Assembly: GCA_902493585.1 (NCBI GenBank)
Contig: CABUPZ010000002.1
Span: forward strand, 1 to 64,000
From: an uncultured Fusicatenibacter sp.
Lineage (GTDB): Bacteria; Bacillota; Clostridia; Lachnospirales; Lachnospiraceae
Length of the DNA: 64,000 nt
Direction of reading: 5' to 3'
Shown here: piece by piece, positions 25,673 through 34,283 of the stretch
Numbering within the stretch: position 1 is the first letter of the stretch
How the letters are laid out: the number at the start of each line of letters is the position of its first letter
Program-made: the position numbers and the translations under genes
Notes under the pieces: generated by a model
Database searches by the model: none
What the model was told of the DNA's origin: nothing
Seen by the model: only the letters and a program-made list of their open reading frames with translations

Positions 25673-26488
25673 TTATGCATTCTTCCTCCCTATGAGAGAG
25701 AAGAGGAGGAAGGCGATCAGATTGACTACCACAACCGTCGCTCCCGCCGGAGAAGACACCACAAAGGAAAGTGCCATACCGATCAGGAAGCAGATGATCG
25801 ACAGTGCCGCCGCGCAGAAGATCACGCTGCGGAAGGTCCTGCACACCCGCATGGCGGTCAGCGCCGGGAAGATCAGCAGGCTGGAGATCAGCAGCGCGCC
25901 CATCATCCGCATGCCAAGGACAATGGTGATCGCGGTGAGAAATGCCAGCAGCATATTGTACAGCTCCGCTTTCACGCCGGTGGCTTTGGCAAACGTTTCG
26001 TCGAAAGTAACGGCAAAGATCCTGGTGTAGAATACAACAAACAGGATCAGTACCAGGATGGACAGGATCACGCTGAGGATCACATCCTCCCGGCTCATGG
26101 CAAGGATGCTTCCGAACATGTAGTTGTTCACATCCGTATTCATTCCGCTGGACCAGGACACGGTGATCACACCGATGGCAAGCGCGCTGCTGGAGATCAG
26201 AGCGATTGCGGCGTCCCCTTTGATCTTGCTGCTTTCGCTCATGCGCAGCAGAAGGAAGGCGGCAAGTACCACCACCGGGATCGTGACGGCAAGCGGCGCC
26301 CAGCCCAGGGCGGTAGAGATGGCAAGCGCGCCGAAGCCCACATGGGACAGGCCGTCGCCGATCATCGAATAACGTTTCAATACCAGGCTTACGCCCAGCA
26401 GCGCCGCGCACAGGGACACCAGAATGCCGACCAGAAGGGCGCGCTGCATAAATGGATAAGAGAGCATTTCTCTGAACAGATCAAACAT
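25673..26488 (-). CDS. znuB: Zinc/manganese ABC transporter permease (ZnuB type)
   Basis: 271 residues with about eight to nine hydrophobic segments in the ABC-3 (ZnuB/MntB) pattern: FMQRALLVGILVSLCAALLG near the start, YSMIGDGLSHVGFGALAI, and GALLISSLLIFPALTAM later. It forms the membrane pore of the metal importer. The ATG at 26488, with GAGGT 9 nt upstream, overlaps the end of the ATPase gene by 8 nt; a longer frame upstream merely runs through that gene. It is the last gene of the three-gene minus-strand operon. Confidence 0.9.
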   Translation of the reverse strand: MFDLFREMLSYPFMQRALLVGILVSLCAALLGVSLVLKRYSMIGDGLSHVGFGALAISTALGWAPLAVTIPVVVLAAFLLLRMSESSKIKGDAAIALISSSALAIGVITVSWSSGMNTDVNNYMFGSILAMSREDVILSVILSILVLILFVVFYTRIFAVTFDETFAKATGVKAELYNMLLAFLTAITIVLGMRMMGALLISSLLIFPALTAMRVCRTFRSVIFCAAALSIICFLIGMALSFVVSSPAGATVVVVNLIAFLLFSLIGRKNA

Positions 26489-27191
26489 GACGGATACCTC
26501 CCAGAAATTCTTTCCCCACCTCACTGCTGCGGTATTCTTCGGTTGTTCCGAAGAAAAGCTGTTTCTGATCCAGATGAAGGATGTGGGTCGCATAAGGCAG
26601 GATGTTTTTCAGGTCATGGGAGACCATCAGAACCGTGACCTTTTGCTCCCGGTTAATGCGGGAAATCAGCTGATACATTTCTTCGGTCATGACCGGGTCC
26701 AGTCCGGTCACCGGCTCGTCCAGCAAAAGCAGTTTTTTTGTGGCGCACAGGGCACGGGCGAGGAGTACCCTCTGCTGCTGGCCGCCGGACAGATCCCGGT
26801 AACAGCGTTTCTTCAGAGGAAGCAGATCCAGCAGTTCCATCTTCTGAAGGGCGTCTTTTTTATCTTCCCTGGTATAGAACGGAGGAAAATGCAGACGGTT
26901 CTGACGGCCGGACAAAACGACCTCGTAAACGCTTGCCGGGAAATCTTTTTGTGCGGCGGTCTGCTGCGGCAGATAGCCGATCTCATTGTGTTTCAGTCCG
27001 TCTCCGGTGGTGATCGTGCCGCCGGAAGGCGCTTTCAGATGGAGAAGTCCTTTGACCAGCGTGCTTTTTCCGGAGCCGTTTTCACCGATGATGCACAGGT
27101 AATCGCCGCTGCTGATGGAAAAGTTTACGTCGGTCAGGACGGGAATGCCTTCATAGGCGAAAGATACATCTTTACAGGTTAGTAGTGCCAT
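26481..27191 (-). CDS. znuC: Zinc/manganese ABC transporter ATPase (ZnuC type)
   Basis: A 236-residue ATPase with Walker A GENGSGKS (36-43), the metal-importer Q-loop region IGYLPQQTAAQKDFPASV, signature LSGGQQQRV, Walker B LLLLDEPVTGLD and switch His in VSHDLKN. The phrase YLPQQ...FP.SV is typical of the Zn/Mn/Fe ABC group. Start and stop overlap its two neighbours (1 nt with the binding protein gene, 8 nt with the permease gene), so the three are coupled. Confidence 0.92.
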   Translation of the reverse strand: MALLTCKDVSFAYEGIPVLTDVNFSISSGDYLCIIGENGSGKSTLVKGLLHLKAPSGGTITTGDGLKHNEIGYLPQQTAAQKDFPASVYEVVLSGRQNRLHFPPFYTREDKKDALQKMELLDLLPLKKRCYRDLSGGQQQRVLLARALCATKKLLLLDEPVTGLDPVMTEEMYQLISRINREQKVTVLMVSHDLKNILPYATHILHLDQKQLFFGTTEEYRSSEVGKEFLGGIRHV

Positions 27192-28207
27192 TAATTCAAA
27201 GCCTCCTTTAAAACCTGGACATTCCGCTCCATCAGATCCAGGTAGGTGACACCCTGTTCAAAATCGTCTTTGGTAACGTTATGACAGGAATGGAGCTGCA
27301 GTTTCTTTGCGCCGGTGGCTTCACAGATGCTGTCGGTCATCTTCTCGTTGGAAAGTTCGATGGAGAAGACCACAGGAATCTGTTCTTCTTTTACTTTGTC
27401 GATCAGGAATGCCACAGTTTTGGCGCTGGCCTCGGATTCCGAGGAACAGCCCGGGAATGCGGCATAATAGTCCAGTCCGTAGGCGTCCGCCAGATAACGG
27501 AATGGAAAGCGGTCGCCGAGGATGATCGTATTCCGCTTAGCAGAATCTGTCACCTCCTGAAATTCCTGATCCAGCTGTTCCAGTTCCGCGATATAATCGG
27601 CAGCATTTTGCGTGTAATCCGCGGCGTTTTCAGGATCGATGGAAATCAGTGCGTCCCGGAGCTTTTCCACGATCAGGATCGCGTTCCGCGGTGAGGTCCA
27701 GACATGCTCGTCCTGTTCTGCGTGTTCGTGGTCCGTTTCCTCCGTGAGATCCGGATCGTCCGTTCCGTCAGTGTGCTCTTCTTCGTGGTCATGGGCATGC
27801 CCGTGGGATTCCATTCCTTCCACTTCCTCCTCGGCAACCGTCTCCACGCAGTCCATCAGTGTAACGATCTCCTTTCCGGAAGTATCCACCGATTCCAGGA
27901 TCGTCTCCACCCAGGCGTCGGAATCTCCGCCTACATATACAAAGAGATCACTTCTGGAAACGGCAATCATATCTGCCGGCGTTGGCTCAAAGGAATGACT
28001 CTCAGCCCCCGGTTTCAGGAGCATGGTCAGTTCCAGATGGTCACCGCCGATCTGACGCAGAAAATCGTACTGAGGGAAAATCGTTGCGACTGCGCGGATT
28101 TTAGAAGAATCCTCAGGCTGCGAAGATTCTGCGGGAGCACATCCCGTAAGGAGGAGCAGCAGAACAGACGTGGATAATAAACTAGAAACAAATTTTGAGA
28201 TTTTCAT
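27191..28207 (-). CDS. znuA: Zinc-binding lipoprotein of the metal ABC importer (ZnuA/AdcA type)
   Basis: 338 residues. Signal peptide with lipobox (LLTGC), then the cluster A-I metal receptor fold: ATIFPQYDFLRQIGGDH, the metal-site His in ESHSFEPTPADM, and DEHVWTSPRNA. Between the lobes is a His/Asp/Glu-rich loop (HGHAHDHEEEH, later HEHAEQDEH) that is characteristic of zinc-specific members. It captures Zn2+ outside the membrane. The start at 28207 has ACGGAG 7 nt upstream; the ATG six codons earlier precedes that site. It is transcribed divergently from an M3 metallopeptidase with overlapping promoters. Confidence 0.92.
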   Translation of the reverse strand: MKISKFVSSLLSTSVLLLLLTGCAPAESSQPEDSSKIRAVATIFPQYDFLRQIGGDHLELTMLLKPGAESHSFEPTPADMIAVSRSDLFVYVGGDSDAWVETILESVDTSGKEIVTLMDCVETVAEEEVEGMESHGHAHDHEEEHTDGTDDPDLTEETDHEHAEQDEHVWTSPRNAILIVEKLRDALISIDPENAADYTQNAADYIAELEQLDQEFQEVTDSAKRNTIILGDRFPFRYLADAYGLDYYAAFPGCSSESEASAKTVAFLIDKVKEEQIPVVFSIELSNEKMTDSICEATGAKKLQLHSCHNVTKDDFEQGVTYLDLMERNVQVLKEALN

Positions 28208-28250
28208 TGCTGTACTCCGTTTCATAAAATCCGATGTTGTTGGTTGAATG

Positions 28251-28284
28251 CAGTTCAGACACGTTCAGAATCGTGAACGAACTG
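28251..28284. promoter_or_regulatory. Nested palindrome in the znuA leader (candidate operator)
   Basis: Outer arms CAGTTC (28251-28256) and GAACTG (28279-28284) enclose inner arms GTTCA (28263-28267) and TGAAC (28274-28278). It lies about 25-60 nt downstream of the predicted znuA start of transcription and could be a repressor site or an RNA hairpin. It does not match the Zur consensus I know. Confidence 0.4.
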
Positions 28285-28315
28285 CGGGATTCTGTTTGGT
28301 ACAAATTACTTCCCT

Positions 28316-28345
28316 ATCATATAGTATAGAGGATATCCTTGTCAA
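28316..28345 (-). promoter_or_regulatory. Promoter of the znuACB operon
   Basis: On the minus strand TTGACA (28345-28340), 18 nt, TATGAT (28321-28316). The -35 box overlaps that of the divergent peptidase promoter. Confidence 0.65.
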
Positions 28346-28367
28346 GAAACGGATAAAAGCATACAAT
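28339..28367 (+). promoter_or_regulatory. Promoter of the M3 oligopeptidase gene
   Basis: TTGTCA (28339-28344), 17 nt, TACAAT (28362-28367). It shares its -35 bases with the znuA promoter on the other strand, so one bound protein could block both. Confidence 0.65.
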
Positions 28368-28436
28368 GAGATTGGCTGCCGGATACGCAGAACTTTCCAG
28401 CAGCAAAAAAATGTACAGGAAAGGATGACAGAAAAG

Positions 28437-30110
28437 ATGAAGTTCAGTGAAATGCCCTACACAAGGATTGATTTCGCCGGGGTCGAGGAAGAAATGAAGG
28501 AGCTGATGCAGGAACTGCAGGAGGCGGGAAACGGTGAAGAGCAGTTTGAGGTTCATAAGAAATTTTACCGTTTGAATGACCGGGTGCAGACCCAGGCGAC
28601 CATCTGCTCGATTCGTCATACCATTGACACAACGGATTCTTTCTATGAAAAAGAGCAGGAGTATTACGATGCGCAGATGCCCGCTTACTCCAATCTGTGT
28701 GTGGCTTACCAGAAATTACTGTTTGAATCCCCGTACCGGGCAGCGTTGGAGCAGAAGATCGGGCCGGTTGCGTTCAAAAATATGGAAATGGCAATGAAAG
28801 CAGTGTCCGATGAGGTCATCCCTCTGATGCAGGAGGAGAACGCCCTGGTGACAGAGTATGAAAAACTGCTGGCAGGCGCAAAGATCGACTGGAACGGGGA
28901 CACTCTGAATCTTTCTTTGCTGACCCCGTATCTGACCAGTGAGGATCCGGCTGTGCGCAGAAAGGCTGCGGAAAAGCAGAATGAATTTTTTGCGAGCATC
29001 GGACAGAAGCTGGACGAGCTCTACGACCGGCTGGTGAAAAACAGGACGGAGCAGGCACAGAAGCTTGGTTTTGAAACCTATACACCGCTGGGCTATCTGA
29101 GAATGCAGAGAAACTGTTATGGAAGGGAAGCGGTGGAAAATCTGCGCCGTCAGGTGAAAGAGATTTTTGTGCCGTTTGCGGAAAAAATGTATGAGAAGCG
29201 CAGAAACCGTCTGGGAATGGACACCATGACCTGGTCGGACGAGCAGGTGTTCGGACCTGAGGGAAATCCACAGCCGGAAGGTACACCGGAAGAGATTCTG
29301 GCGGCGGGACAGAAGATGTATGGGGAACTTTCTCCCGAAACCAGAGAATTCTTTGACTTTATGATGGAAAATGAGCTGATGGATGTTTTTGGAAGAAAGA
29401 CCAAGGCAGTCGGCGGCTATATGACTTATCTTCCCGATTACAAGGCGCCGTTTATCTTTGCGAACTTTAACGGAACCAGCGGGGATGTGGATGTCATGAC
29501 CCACGAGTGCGGACATGCGTTCCAGGGATATCTGGCAGCGGAGGATCCGATCCGGGAACATGCGGATATCGGAATGGAGACGGCGGAAATCCACTCCATG
29601 TCCATGGAGTTTTTCACTGAACCCTGGTACCATCTTTTCTTCGGAGAGGAGAAGACAAAGGAGTATACCCAGATGCATCTGGAAGATGCCATTCTGTTTG
29701 TTCCTTACGGCTGCATGGTAGATGAGTTTCAGCATGAAGTCTACGACCATCCGGAGATGACGCCGGACGAGCGCAAACAGGTATGGAAACGCCTGGAGAA
29801 AGAGTACAAGCCCCATCTGAATTACGGCGGTCTGTCGTTTTTTGAAGCAGGATGCTTCTGGCAGAAACAGCACCATATTTACAGCTATCCATTGTATTAT
29901 ATCGATTACGTGATCGCCCAGCTCTGTGCCTTTGAATTCAAGGAATGGATGGACCGTGATTATGAGGGAGCGTGGAAGAGCTATGTAAAATTATGCAGGA
30001 TGTCTGCATCAAAGTTTCATACGGAGCTTCTGAAAGATATCGGGCTGGACACCCCGTTTGCAGATGGAACCATAAGTAAAATTGTGGCTGGACTGGAAAA
30101 ATTAATATAA
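28437..30110 (+). CDS. M3 family oligoendopeptidase (PepF-like)
   Basis: A 557-residue cytosolic zinc metallopeptidase that cleaves short peptides. The M3 zinc site is HECGH at about 356-360 (MTHECGHAFQGY), with a third ligand Glu in the downstream GMETAEIHSMSMEFF segment and the conserved GGLSFFEAGCFWQKQHH / YPLYYIDY region near the end. The start MKFSEMPYTRID is preferred; an ATG four codons earlier (28425) is possible and the ribosome site (GGAAAGG) is not decisive. A second Opp system lies directly downstream, so peptide uptake and digestion are neighbours. It is divergent from the zinc importer. Confidence 0.9.
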   Translation: MKFSEMPYTRIDFAGVEEEMKELMQELQEAGNGEEQFEVHKKFYRLNDRVQTQATICSIRHTIDTTDSFYEKEQEYYDAQMPAYSNLCVAYQKLLFESPYRAALEQKIGPVAFKNMEMAMKAVSDEVIPLMQEENALVTEYEKLLAGAKIDWNGDTLNLSLLTPYLTSEDPAVRRKAAEKQNEFFASIGQKLDELYDRLVKNRTEQAQKLGFETYTPLGYLRMQRNCYGREAVENLRRQVKEIFVPFAEKMYEKRRNRLGMDTMTWSDEQVFGPEGNPQPEGTPEEILAAGQKMYGELSPETREFFDFMMENELMDVFGRKTKAVGGYMTYLPDYKAPFIFANFNGTSGDVDVMTHECGHAFQGYLAAEDPIREHADIGMETAEIHSMSMEFFTEPWYHLFFGEEKTKEYTQMHLEDAILFVPYGCMVDEFQHEVYDHPEMTPDERKQVWKRLEKEYKPHLNYGGLSFFEAGCFWQKQHHIYSYPLYYIDYVIAQLCAFEFKEWMDRDYEGAWKSYVKLCRMSASKFHTELLKDIGLDTPFADGTISKIVAGLEKLI

Positions 30111-30201
30111 TTTGGAAACAATAAATCAAAGTTTACTGAAATCATTATACTTTCTGGAAAGAATATACAGTTGAAAATGCATAAAAATTTGCAAGAATTG
30201 C

Positions 30202-30229
30202 TTGACAAAAATCTGGACTTAACTATAAT
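30202..30229 (+). promoter_or_regulatory. Promoter of the second oligopeptide system
   Basis: TTGACA (30202-30207), 16 nt, TATAAT (30224-30229), 37 nt before the start codon of the binding protein. Confidence 0.75.
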
Positions 30230-30266
30230 ACATTGTGTTGACATTTTACGAAAGGAAGACAATACA

Positions 30267-31976
30267 ATGAAAAAGAAACTTTTAGCAGCAGTTTTAGCTG
30301 GTGCGATGGTTCTGTCCCTTGGTGCTTGCGGAAGTTCCAATTCCGGTTCTGACGGAAACGCTTCTTCCACAGGCAGTGCCTCCAATGCAAGCAGCAGTTC
30401 CAGCGCGGATGCAAACACAGGAAATTCAGGCTTTGCCGGAACTCCGGAAGCGGACATGTATACTATCGACCTTCGTACCGAACCAGATGAGATGAACAGC
30501 GTTCTGACCACAGACGTTCCGTCTTCTGATCTTCTCCGTATGACTATGGTAAGTCTGTACCGTCTGGATGCAAACGACGAGCCGGTTGCGGATCTGGCAG
30601 AGACCACACAGGTCAGCGAAGATGGCCGTACTTATACTATGACTCTTCGTCAGGATGCAAAATGGACCAACGGCGAACCGGTAACTGCGCATGATTTTGT
30701 ATTTTCTTATCAGCTGATGTGTAATAAAGATACAGCTTCTGCCTATGCATTCATCATGACAGATAACTTGCTGAACGGAAGCGAAGTTTATGATGGCGCA
30801 ATGGATCCGTCAGAACTGGGTGTAAAGGCACTGGACGATTATACGTTGGAAGTTACTTTTAAAAACCCGATTCCGTATGCGGAGCATCTGCTGGCATTTG
30901 CTTCTTATTATCCGGTAAACCAGAAAGCATATGAAGAGATCGGCGCTGATAATTATGGGAATGATATTGATTCTATCGTAACGAACGGCGCATATACGAT
31001 GACCGAGTGGGTACACGACGATCATGTAACTCTGACTGCAAACGAAGATTTCTATGATCCGGACAGATGTGCGGTAAAAAATGTAAAGTTCATCATGCTG
31101 AATGATACCAATGCACGTATGAACGCCTTCCAGGCAGGACAGGTAGACTGTGTCAACCTGAGCGGTGATCAGATTGAGCAGGCAAAACAGCTGGGAATCA
31201 CAGTAGAAAATTATGTGGATAACGGTAACTGGTACTTCCAGTTCAATACACAGCACACAGAAGTGGGACTTGGAAATGCCAACATCCGTCTGGCGCTGGG
31301 TATGGCGATCGATACTCAGAGCCTCTGTGACAACATTCTGAAAGACGGTTCCGTACCGGCAACCGGTCTGGTACCGACGACGATCGCAGGTGCGAACGAT
31401 CAGAAATACCGTGAGGCAGTAGGTGATTTCGTAGGATATGATCCGGAAGCAGCAAAAGCGGCATTCGAACAGGGACTTCAGGAGACTGGTCTGAAGGCGG
31501 AAGACGTGAAACTGAGTCTGCTGTGTGACGACTCTGATGCATCTCAGAAAGTAGCACAGTTCTTCCAGGCACAGTGGAGCGAAAATCTTGGCATTGATGT
31601 TGAGATCACACCGCAGCAGTTCAAATCCCGTCTGGATTCCATGGACAGCGGCGATTTTGATATCGTATTCGCAGGATGGGCGCCGGATTACAACGATGCG
31701 ATGACCTATCTGGATATGTTTATGAAAGACAACGGAAACAACTACGGTAAATATGACAATCCGGAGTACGACAGTCTTCTGGAACAGGCAATGAGCGAGC
31801 AGGATGCTGCAAAACGTCAGGAACTGCTTGCACAGGCGGAAGAACTGGTAACTAAGACAGACGCAGCGGTTTATCCGGTGTACTTCAGCTCCTGCTCTTA
31901 TGCGGTATCTGACAAAGTACAGGATATGACCCGTACCGGATTCCAGGAGTTTGACTTTACAGACGCAGCGGACTGA
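30267..31976 (+). CDS. oppA: Oligopeptide ABC transporter, substrate-binding lipoprotein (system 2)
   Basis: A 569-residue family 5 binding protein. The signal peptide has lipobox LGAC (Cys21), then a Ser/Asn/Gly/Ala-rich linker of about 45 residues. The core shows DLAETTQVSEDGRTYTMTLRQ, the entry segment NGEPVTAHDFVFSYQ and a GWAPDYNDAMTYLDMF region near the C-terminus. The ATG at 30267 has AAAGGAAG upstream; an earlier in-frame ATG lies in the promoter. It presents peptides to the permeases encoded 340 nt downstream. It is a paralogue, not a close copy, of the system 1 protein. Confidence 0.9.
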   Translation: MKKKLLAAVLAGAMVLSLGACGSSNSGSDGNASSTGSASNASSSSSADANTGNSGFAGTPEADMYTIDLRTEPDEMNSVLTTDVPSSDLLRMTMVSLYRLDANDEPVADLAETTQVSEDGRTYTMTLRQDAKWTNGEPVTAHDFVFSYQLMCNKDTASAYAFIMTDNLLNGSEVYDGAMDPSELGVKALDDYTLEVTFKNPIPYAEHLLAFASYYPVNQKAYEEIGADNYGNDIDSIVTNGAYTMTEWVHDDHVTLTANEDFYDPDRCAVKNVKFIMLNDTNARMNAFQAGQVDCVNLSGDQIEQAKQLGITVENYVDNGNWYFQFNTQHTEVGLGNANIRLALGMAIDTQSLCDNILKDGSVPATGLVPTTIAGANDQKYREAVGDFVGYDPEAAKAAFEQGLQETGLKAEDVKLSLLCDDSDASQKVAQFFQAQWSENLGIDVEITPQQFKSRLDSMDSGDFDIVFAGWAPDYNDAMTYLDMFMKDNGNNYGKYDNPEYDSLLEQAMSEQDAAKRQELLAQAEELVTKTDAAVYPVYFSSCSYAVSDKVQDMTRTGFQEFDFTDAAD

Positions 31977-32317
31977 TATCGTAACTGTTCAGGAAAAGAC
32001 TTGAACTTTCGGCCAGAAAAAAGAACAGAAAGCAGAAAGTGACAGACAGGAGCCGGAGGACAGACGGGAGCAGAAATGCTTCCGGTGTCGGCTCCTGTCT
32101 GTTTCTATCCGTATTTCCTGCTGTTTGCAGCTCTGGGGTTACTTTCCGCAGAGAAATTCCAGCAGTTGGGAGGACTTTCCCAAGATCGGTATCTTCCGGG
32201 AGTGAAAACAGAGCTGTGGACAGCAGTAAAGGACGAGAAGCTGTCCGACCGTTTGTCAGGTGGAGAACAGACAGAAAAAGTGAAAAGTACAAATGAGATG
32301 AAAGGAGCTGATATGCT
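31977..32317 (+). other. Spacer between oppA2 and oppB2 with a strong hairpin
   Basis: This 341-nt gap holds ACAGACAGGAGCCG (32042-32055) paired with CGGCTCCTGTCTGT (32089-32102), followed by TTCTATCCG. There is no true T-run, so it may be a leaky terminator or RNA 3'-end barrier that lets the binding protein be made in excess of the membrane subunits (inference). A half-copy of the GTAACNGTTC palindrome lies at 31981-31990. Short ORFs here lack support. Confidence 0.5.
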
Positions 32318-33271
32318 TTGGCGAACCAGATACGCTACATTTTAAAAAGAATCGTATATTCGCTGATCACGATTCTGGTGCTCGTGGTTATCACATTTCT
32401 TCTGATGCAGCTGCTTCCCGGTGATCCGTTTACCGGAGGAAAAGCGCTTCCGGATAATGTTATGGCGGCGATGAAAGCGAAATACGGACTGGACAAGTCC
32501 GTTCCGGAACAGCTGTTCCAGTATATTGCAAATATCCTTCATGGGGATTTCGGTATTTCCATCCCGGACGGAAGAGCAGTTTCCGATGTGATCGGGGAGG
32601 CGTTCCCGGTTTCCTTTGACCTGGGTATCCGTGCGCTGATCTTTGCGTTTATCATGGGTGTGCTGCTGGGAATTGTTGCGGCGGTAAAGAGAGGAACCGT
32701 GTGGGACAGTCTGGCAATGTTCCTTGCACTGATCGGTGTTTCCGTTCCTTCTTTTATTATGGGAGCGGTGCTGCAGTATTTCCTGGGACTGAAACTGTAC
32801 CAGGCGACAGGCGTTCAGATCTTTGCGATCATCGGCTGGGCGGACATCAACAGCAAGCTGCTTCCGCCGTTTGCACTGGCGTTCGGTTCCATGGCAACGG
32901 TCAGCCGTCTGATGCGTACCAGTATGCTGGATGTACTGAGCCAGGATTATATTAAAACGGCGAAAGCCAAAGGCCTGAATCAGAGACAGGTGGTATGGAC
33001 CCATGCAGTGCGCAATGCGATTATGCCTGTAGTCACTGTTATGGGACCGCTGGTAGCAGCTGTCCTTACCGGAGCTTTTGTTGTGGAGAACATTTTCTCC
33101 ATTCCGGGACTGGGAAGATATTTTGTGCAGAGTGTAACGTCGCTGAATTATACCATGATCGCAGGAACCACGGTGTTCTACGGGGCATTCCTGATTTTTG
33201 CCAATCTGGTTGTCGACATTATTTATGGTCTCATCGACCCGCGTATCAAACTGACAGGTAGAAAGGAATAA
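32318..33271 (+). CDS. oppB: Oligopeptide ABC transporter permease, OppB type (system 2)
   Basis: 317 residues, six membrane segments, with the standard start ANQIRYILKRIVYSLITILVL, the periplasmic loop motif QLLPGDPF, the EAA loop DYIKTAKAKGLNQRQVVWTHAVRNA and the end LIDPRIKLTG. The initiation codon is TTG at 32318, 10 nt after AAAGGAG; an ATG 5 nt earlier is out of frame and opens only a ten-codon ORF. OppC follows after 9 nt. Confidence 0.9.
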   Translation: MANQIRYILKRIVYSLITILVLVVITFLLMQLLPGDPFTGGKALPDNVMAAMKAKYGLDKSVPEQLFQYIANILHGDFGISIPDGRAVSDVIGEAFPVSFDLGIRALIFAFIMGVLLGIVAAVKRGTVWDSLAMFLALIGVSVPSFIMGAVLQYFLGLKLYQATGVQIFAIIGWADINSKLLPPFALAFGSMATVSRLMRTSMLDVLSQDYIKTAKAKGLNQRQVVWTHAVRNAIMPVVTVMGPLVAAVLTGAFVVENIFSIPGLGRYFVQSVTSLNYTMIAGTTVFYGAFLIFANLVVDIIYGLIDPRIKLTGRKE

Positions 33272-33280
33272 GAGCGTAAG

Positions 33281-34279
33281 ATGGCAAAGAAGAAAAAGAC
33301 AAATACCGTACAGGCGCCGGAATATACTCCTTACGACGTCAGTGGAACGATTCCGGCGGATGCTTTTGCGGTGCTGGGAGCGGATACAGAAAACATGGAG
33401 GCGATCAAACGTCCTTCCATCAGCTTTATGAAGGATGCATGGAACAGGATCCGCAAAAGCAAAGTGGCGGTCGTATGTATGATCCTTCTGGCAATTATTA
33501 TCCTGGGAGCAATCTTTTTCCCGATGGTGATTCCGTTTGACTATGCAAAGCAGAATGTAGCCTTTCAGAATCAGCCGATGTTCACACCGGATTCCGTTAC
33601 CGGACAGATGCACATTTTCGGTACCGATGCGCTGGGACGTGACGTGTTCGCGAGAATCTGGTACGGGGCGCGCGTCTCTCTGACCGTTGCGGTGGCGGTA
33701 GCCCTGATCGACTGTGTGATCGGCGTGATCTACGGCGGTGTCTCCGGTTATTTCGGAGGAATGATCGATAATATTATGATGCGTATTCTGGAAGTGATCA
33801 GCGGGATTCCGTATATGATCATCGTAATCCTTCTGATGACGGTGATGGAGCGCGGAATCGGAACGATCATCGTTGCTTACTCCCTCACCGGATGGACCGG
33901 TATGGCCCGGCTTGTCCGCGGACAGGTGGTCAGCTTAAAGGAGCAGGAGTTTGTAATCGCGGCGAAGACTATGGGGGCGGGAGCAGGCCGGATCATCGGC
34001 AAGCATCTGGTTCCCAATGTACTGAGCGTTATTATTATCAATATCACGCTGGATATTCCCAATGTCATCTTTACGGAGGCATTCCTGTCCATGCTGGGAT
34101 TGGGTATCGCGCCGCCAAAAGCTTCCTGGGGAATCATCGCCAACGACGCGATCAAGGTGTTCCAGATGTATCCGACACAGCTGGTCATCGTAGCGCTGTT
34201 TATCTGTGTAACTATGTTGTCCTTTAACCTGCTGGGCGACCAGCTGCGTGACGCATTTGACCCGAAATTGAGGAGGTAA
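33281..34279 (+). CDS. oppC: Oligopeptide ABC transporter permease, OppC type (system 2)
   Basis: 332 residues. A long hydrophilic N-terminal tail (about 60 residues, starting MAKKKKTNT) precedes the first helix. The core has FGTDALGRDVFARIWYGARVSL, the EAA loop QEFVIAAKTMGAGAGRIIGKHLVPN and the closing NLLGDQLRDAFDPKLRR, all typical of OppC/DppC. It forms the peptide pore with the preceding OppB. Confidence 0.92.
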   Translation: MAKKKKTNTVQAPEYTPYDVSGTIPADAFAVLGADTENMEAIKRPSISFMKDAWNRIRKSKVAVVCMILLAIIILGAIFFPMVIPFDYAKQNVAFQNQPMFTPDSVTGQMHIFGTDALGRDVFARIWYGARVSLTVAVAVALIDCVIGVIYGGVSGYFGGMIDNIMMRILEVISGIPYMIIVILLMTVMERGIGTIIVAYSLTGWTGMARLVRGQVVSLKEQEFVIAAKTMGAGAGRIIGKHLVPNVLSVIIINITLDIPNVIFTEAFLSMLGLGIAPPKASWGIIANDAIKVFQMYPTQLVIVALFICVTMLSFNLLGDQLRDAFDPKLRR

Positions 34280-34283
34280 GAGA

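Noticed and set aside
32039..32345. Short frames between oppA2 and oppB2
   Set aside because: They cross the hairpin, lack ribosome sites and resemble nothing.
32342..33613. 423-codon minus-strand frame opposite the oppBC2 genes
   Set aside because: Spans two real genes in antisense and has a low-complexity His/Arg-rich product.
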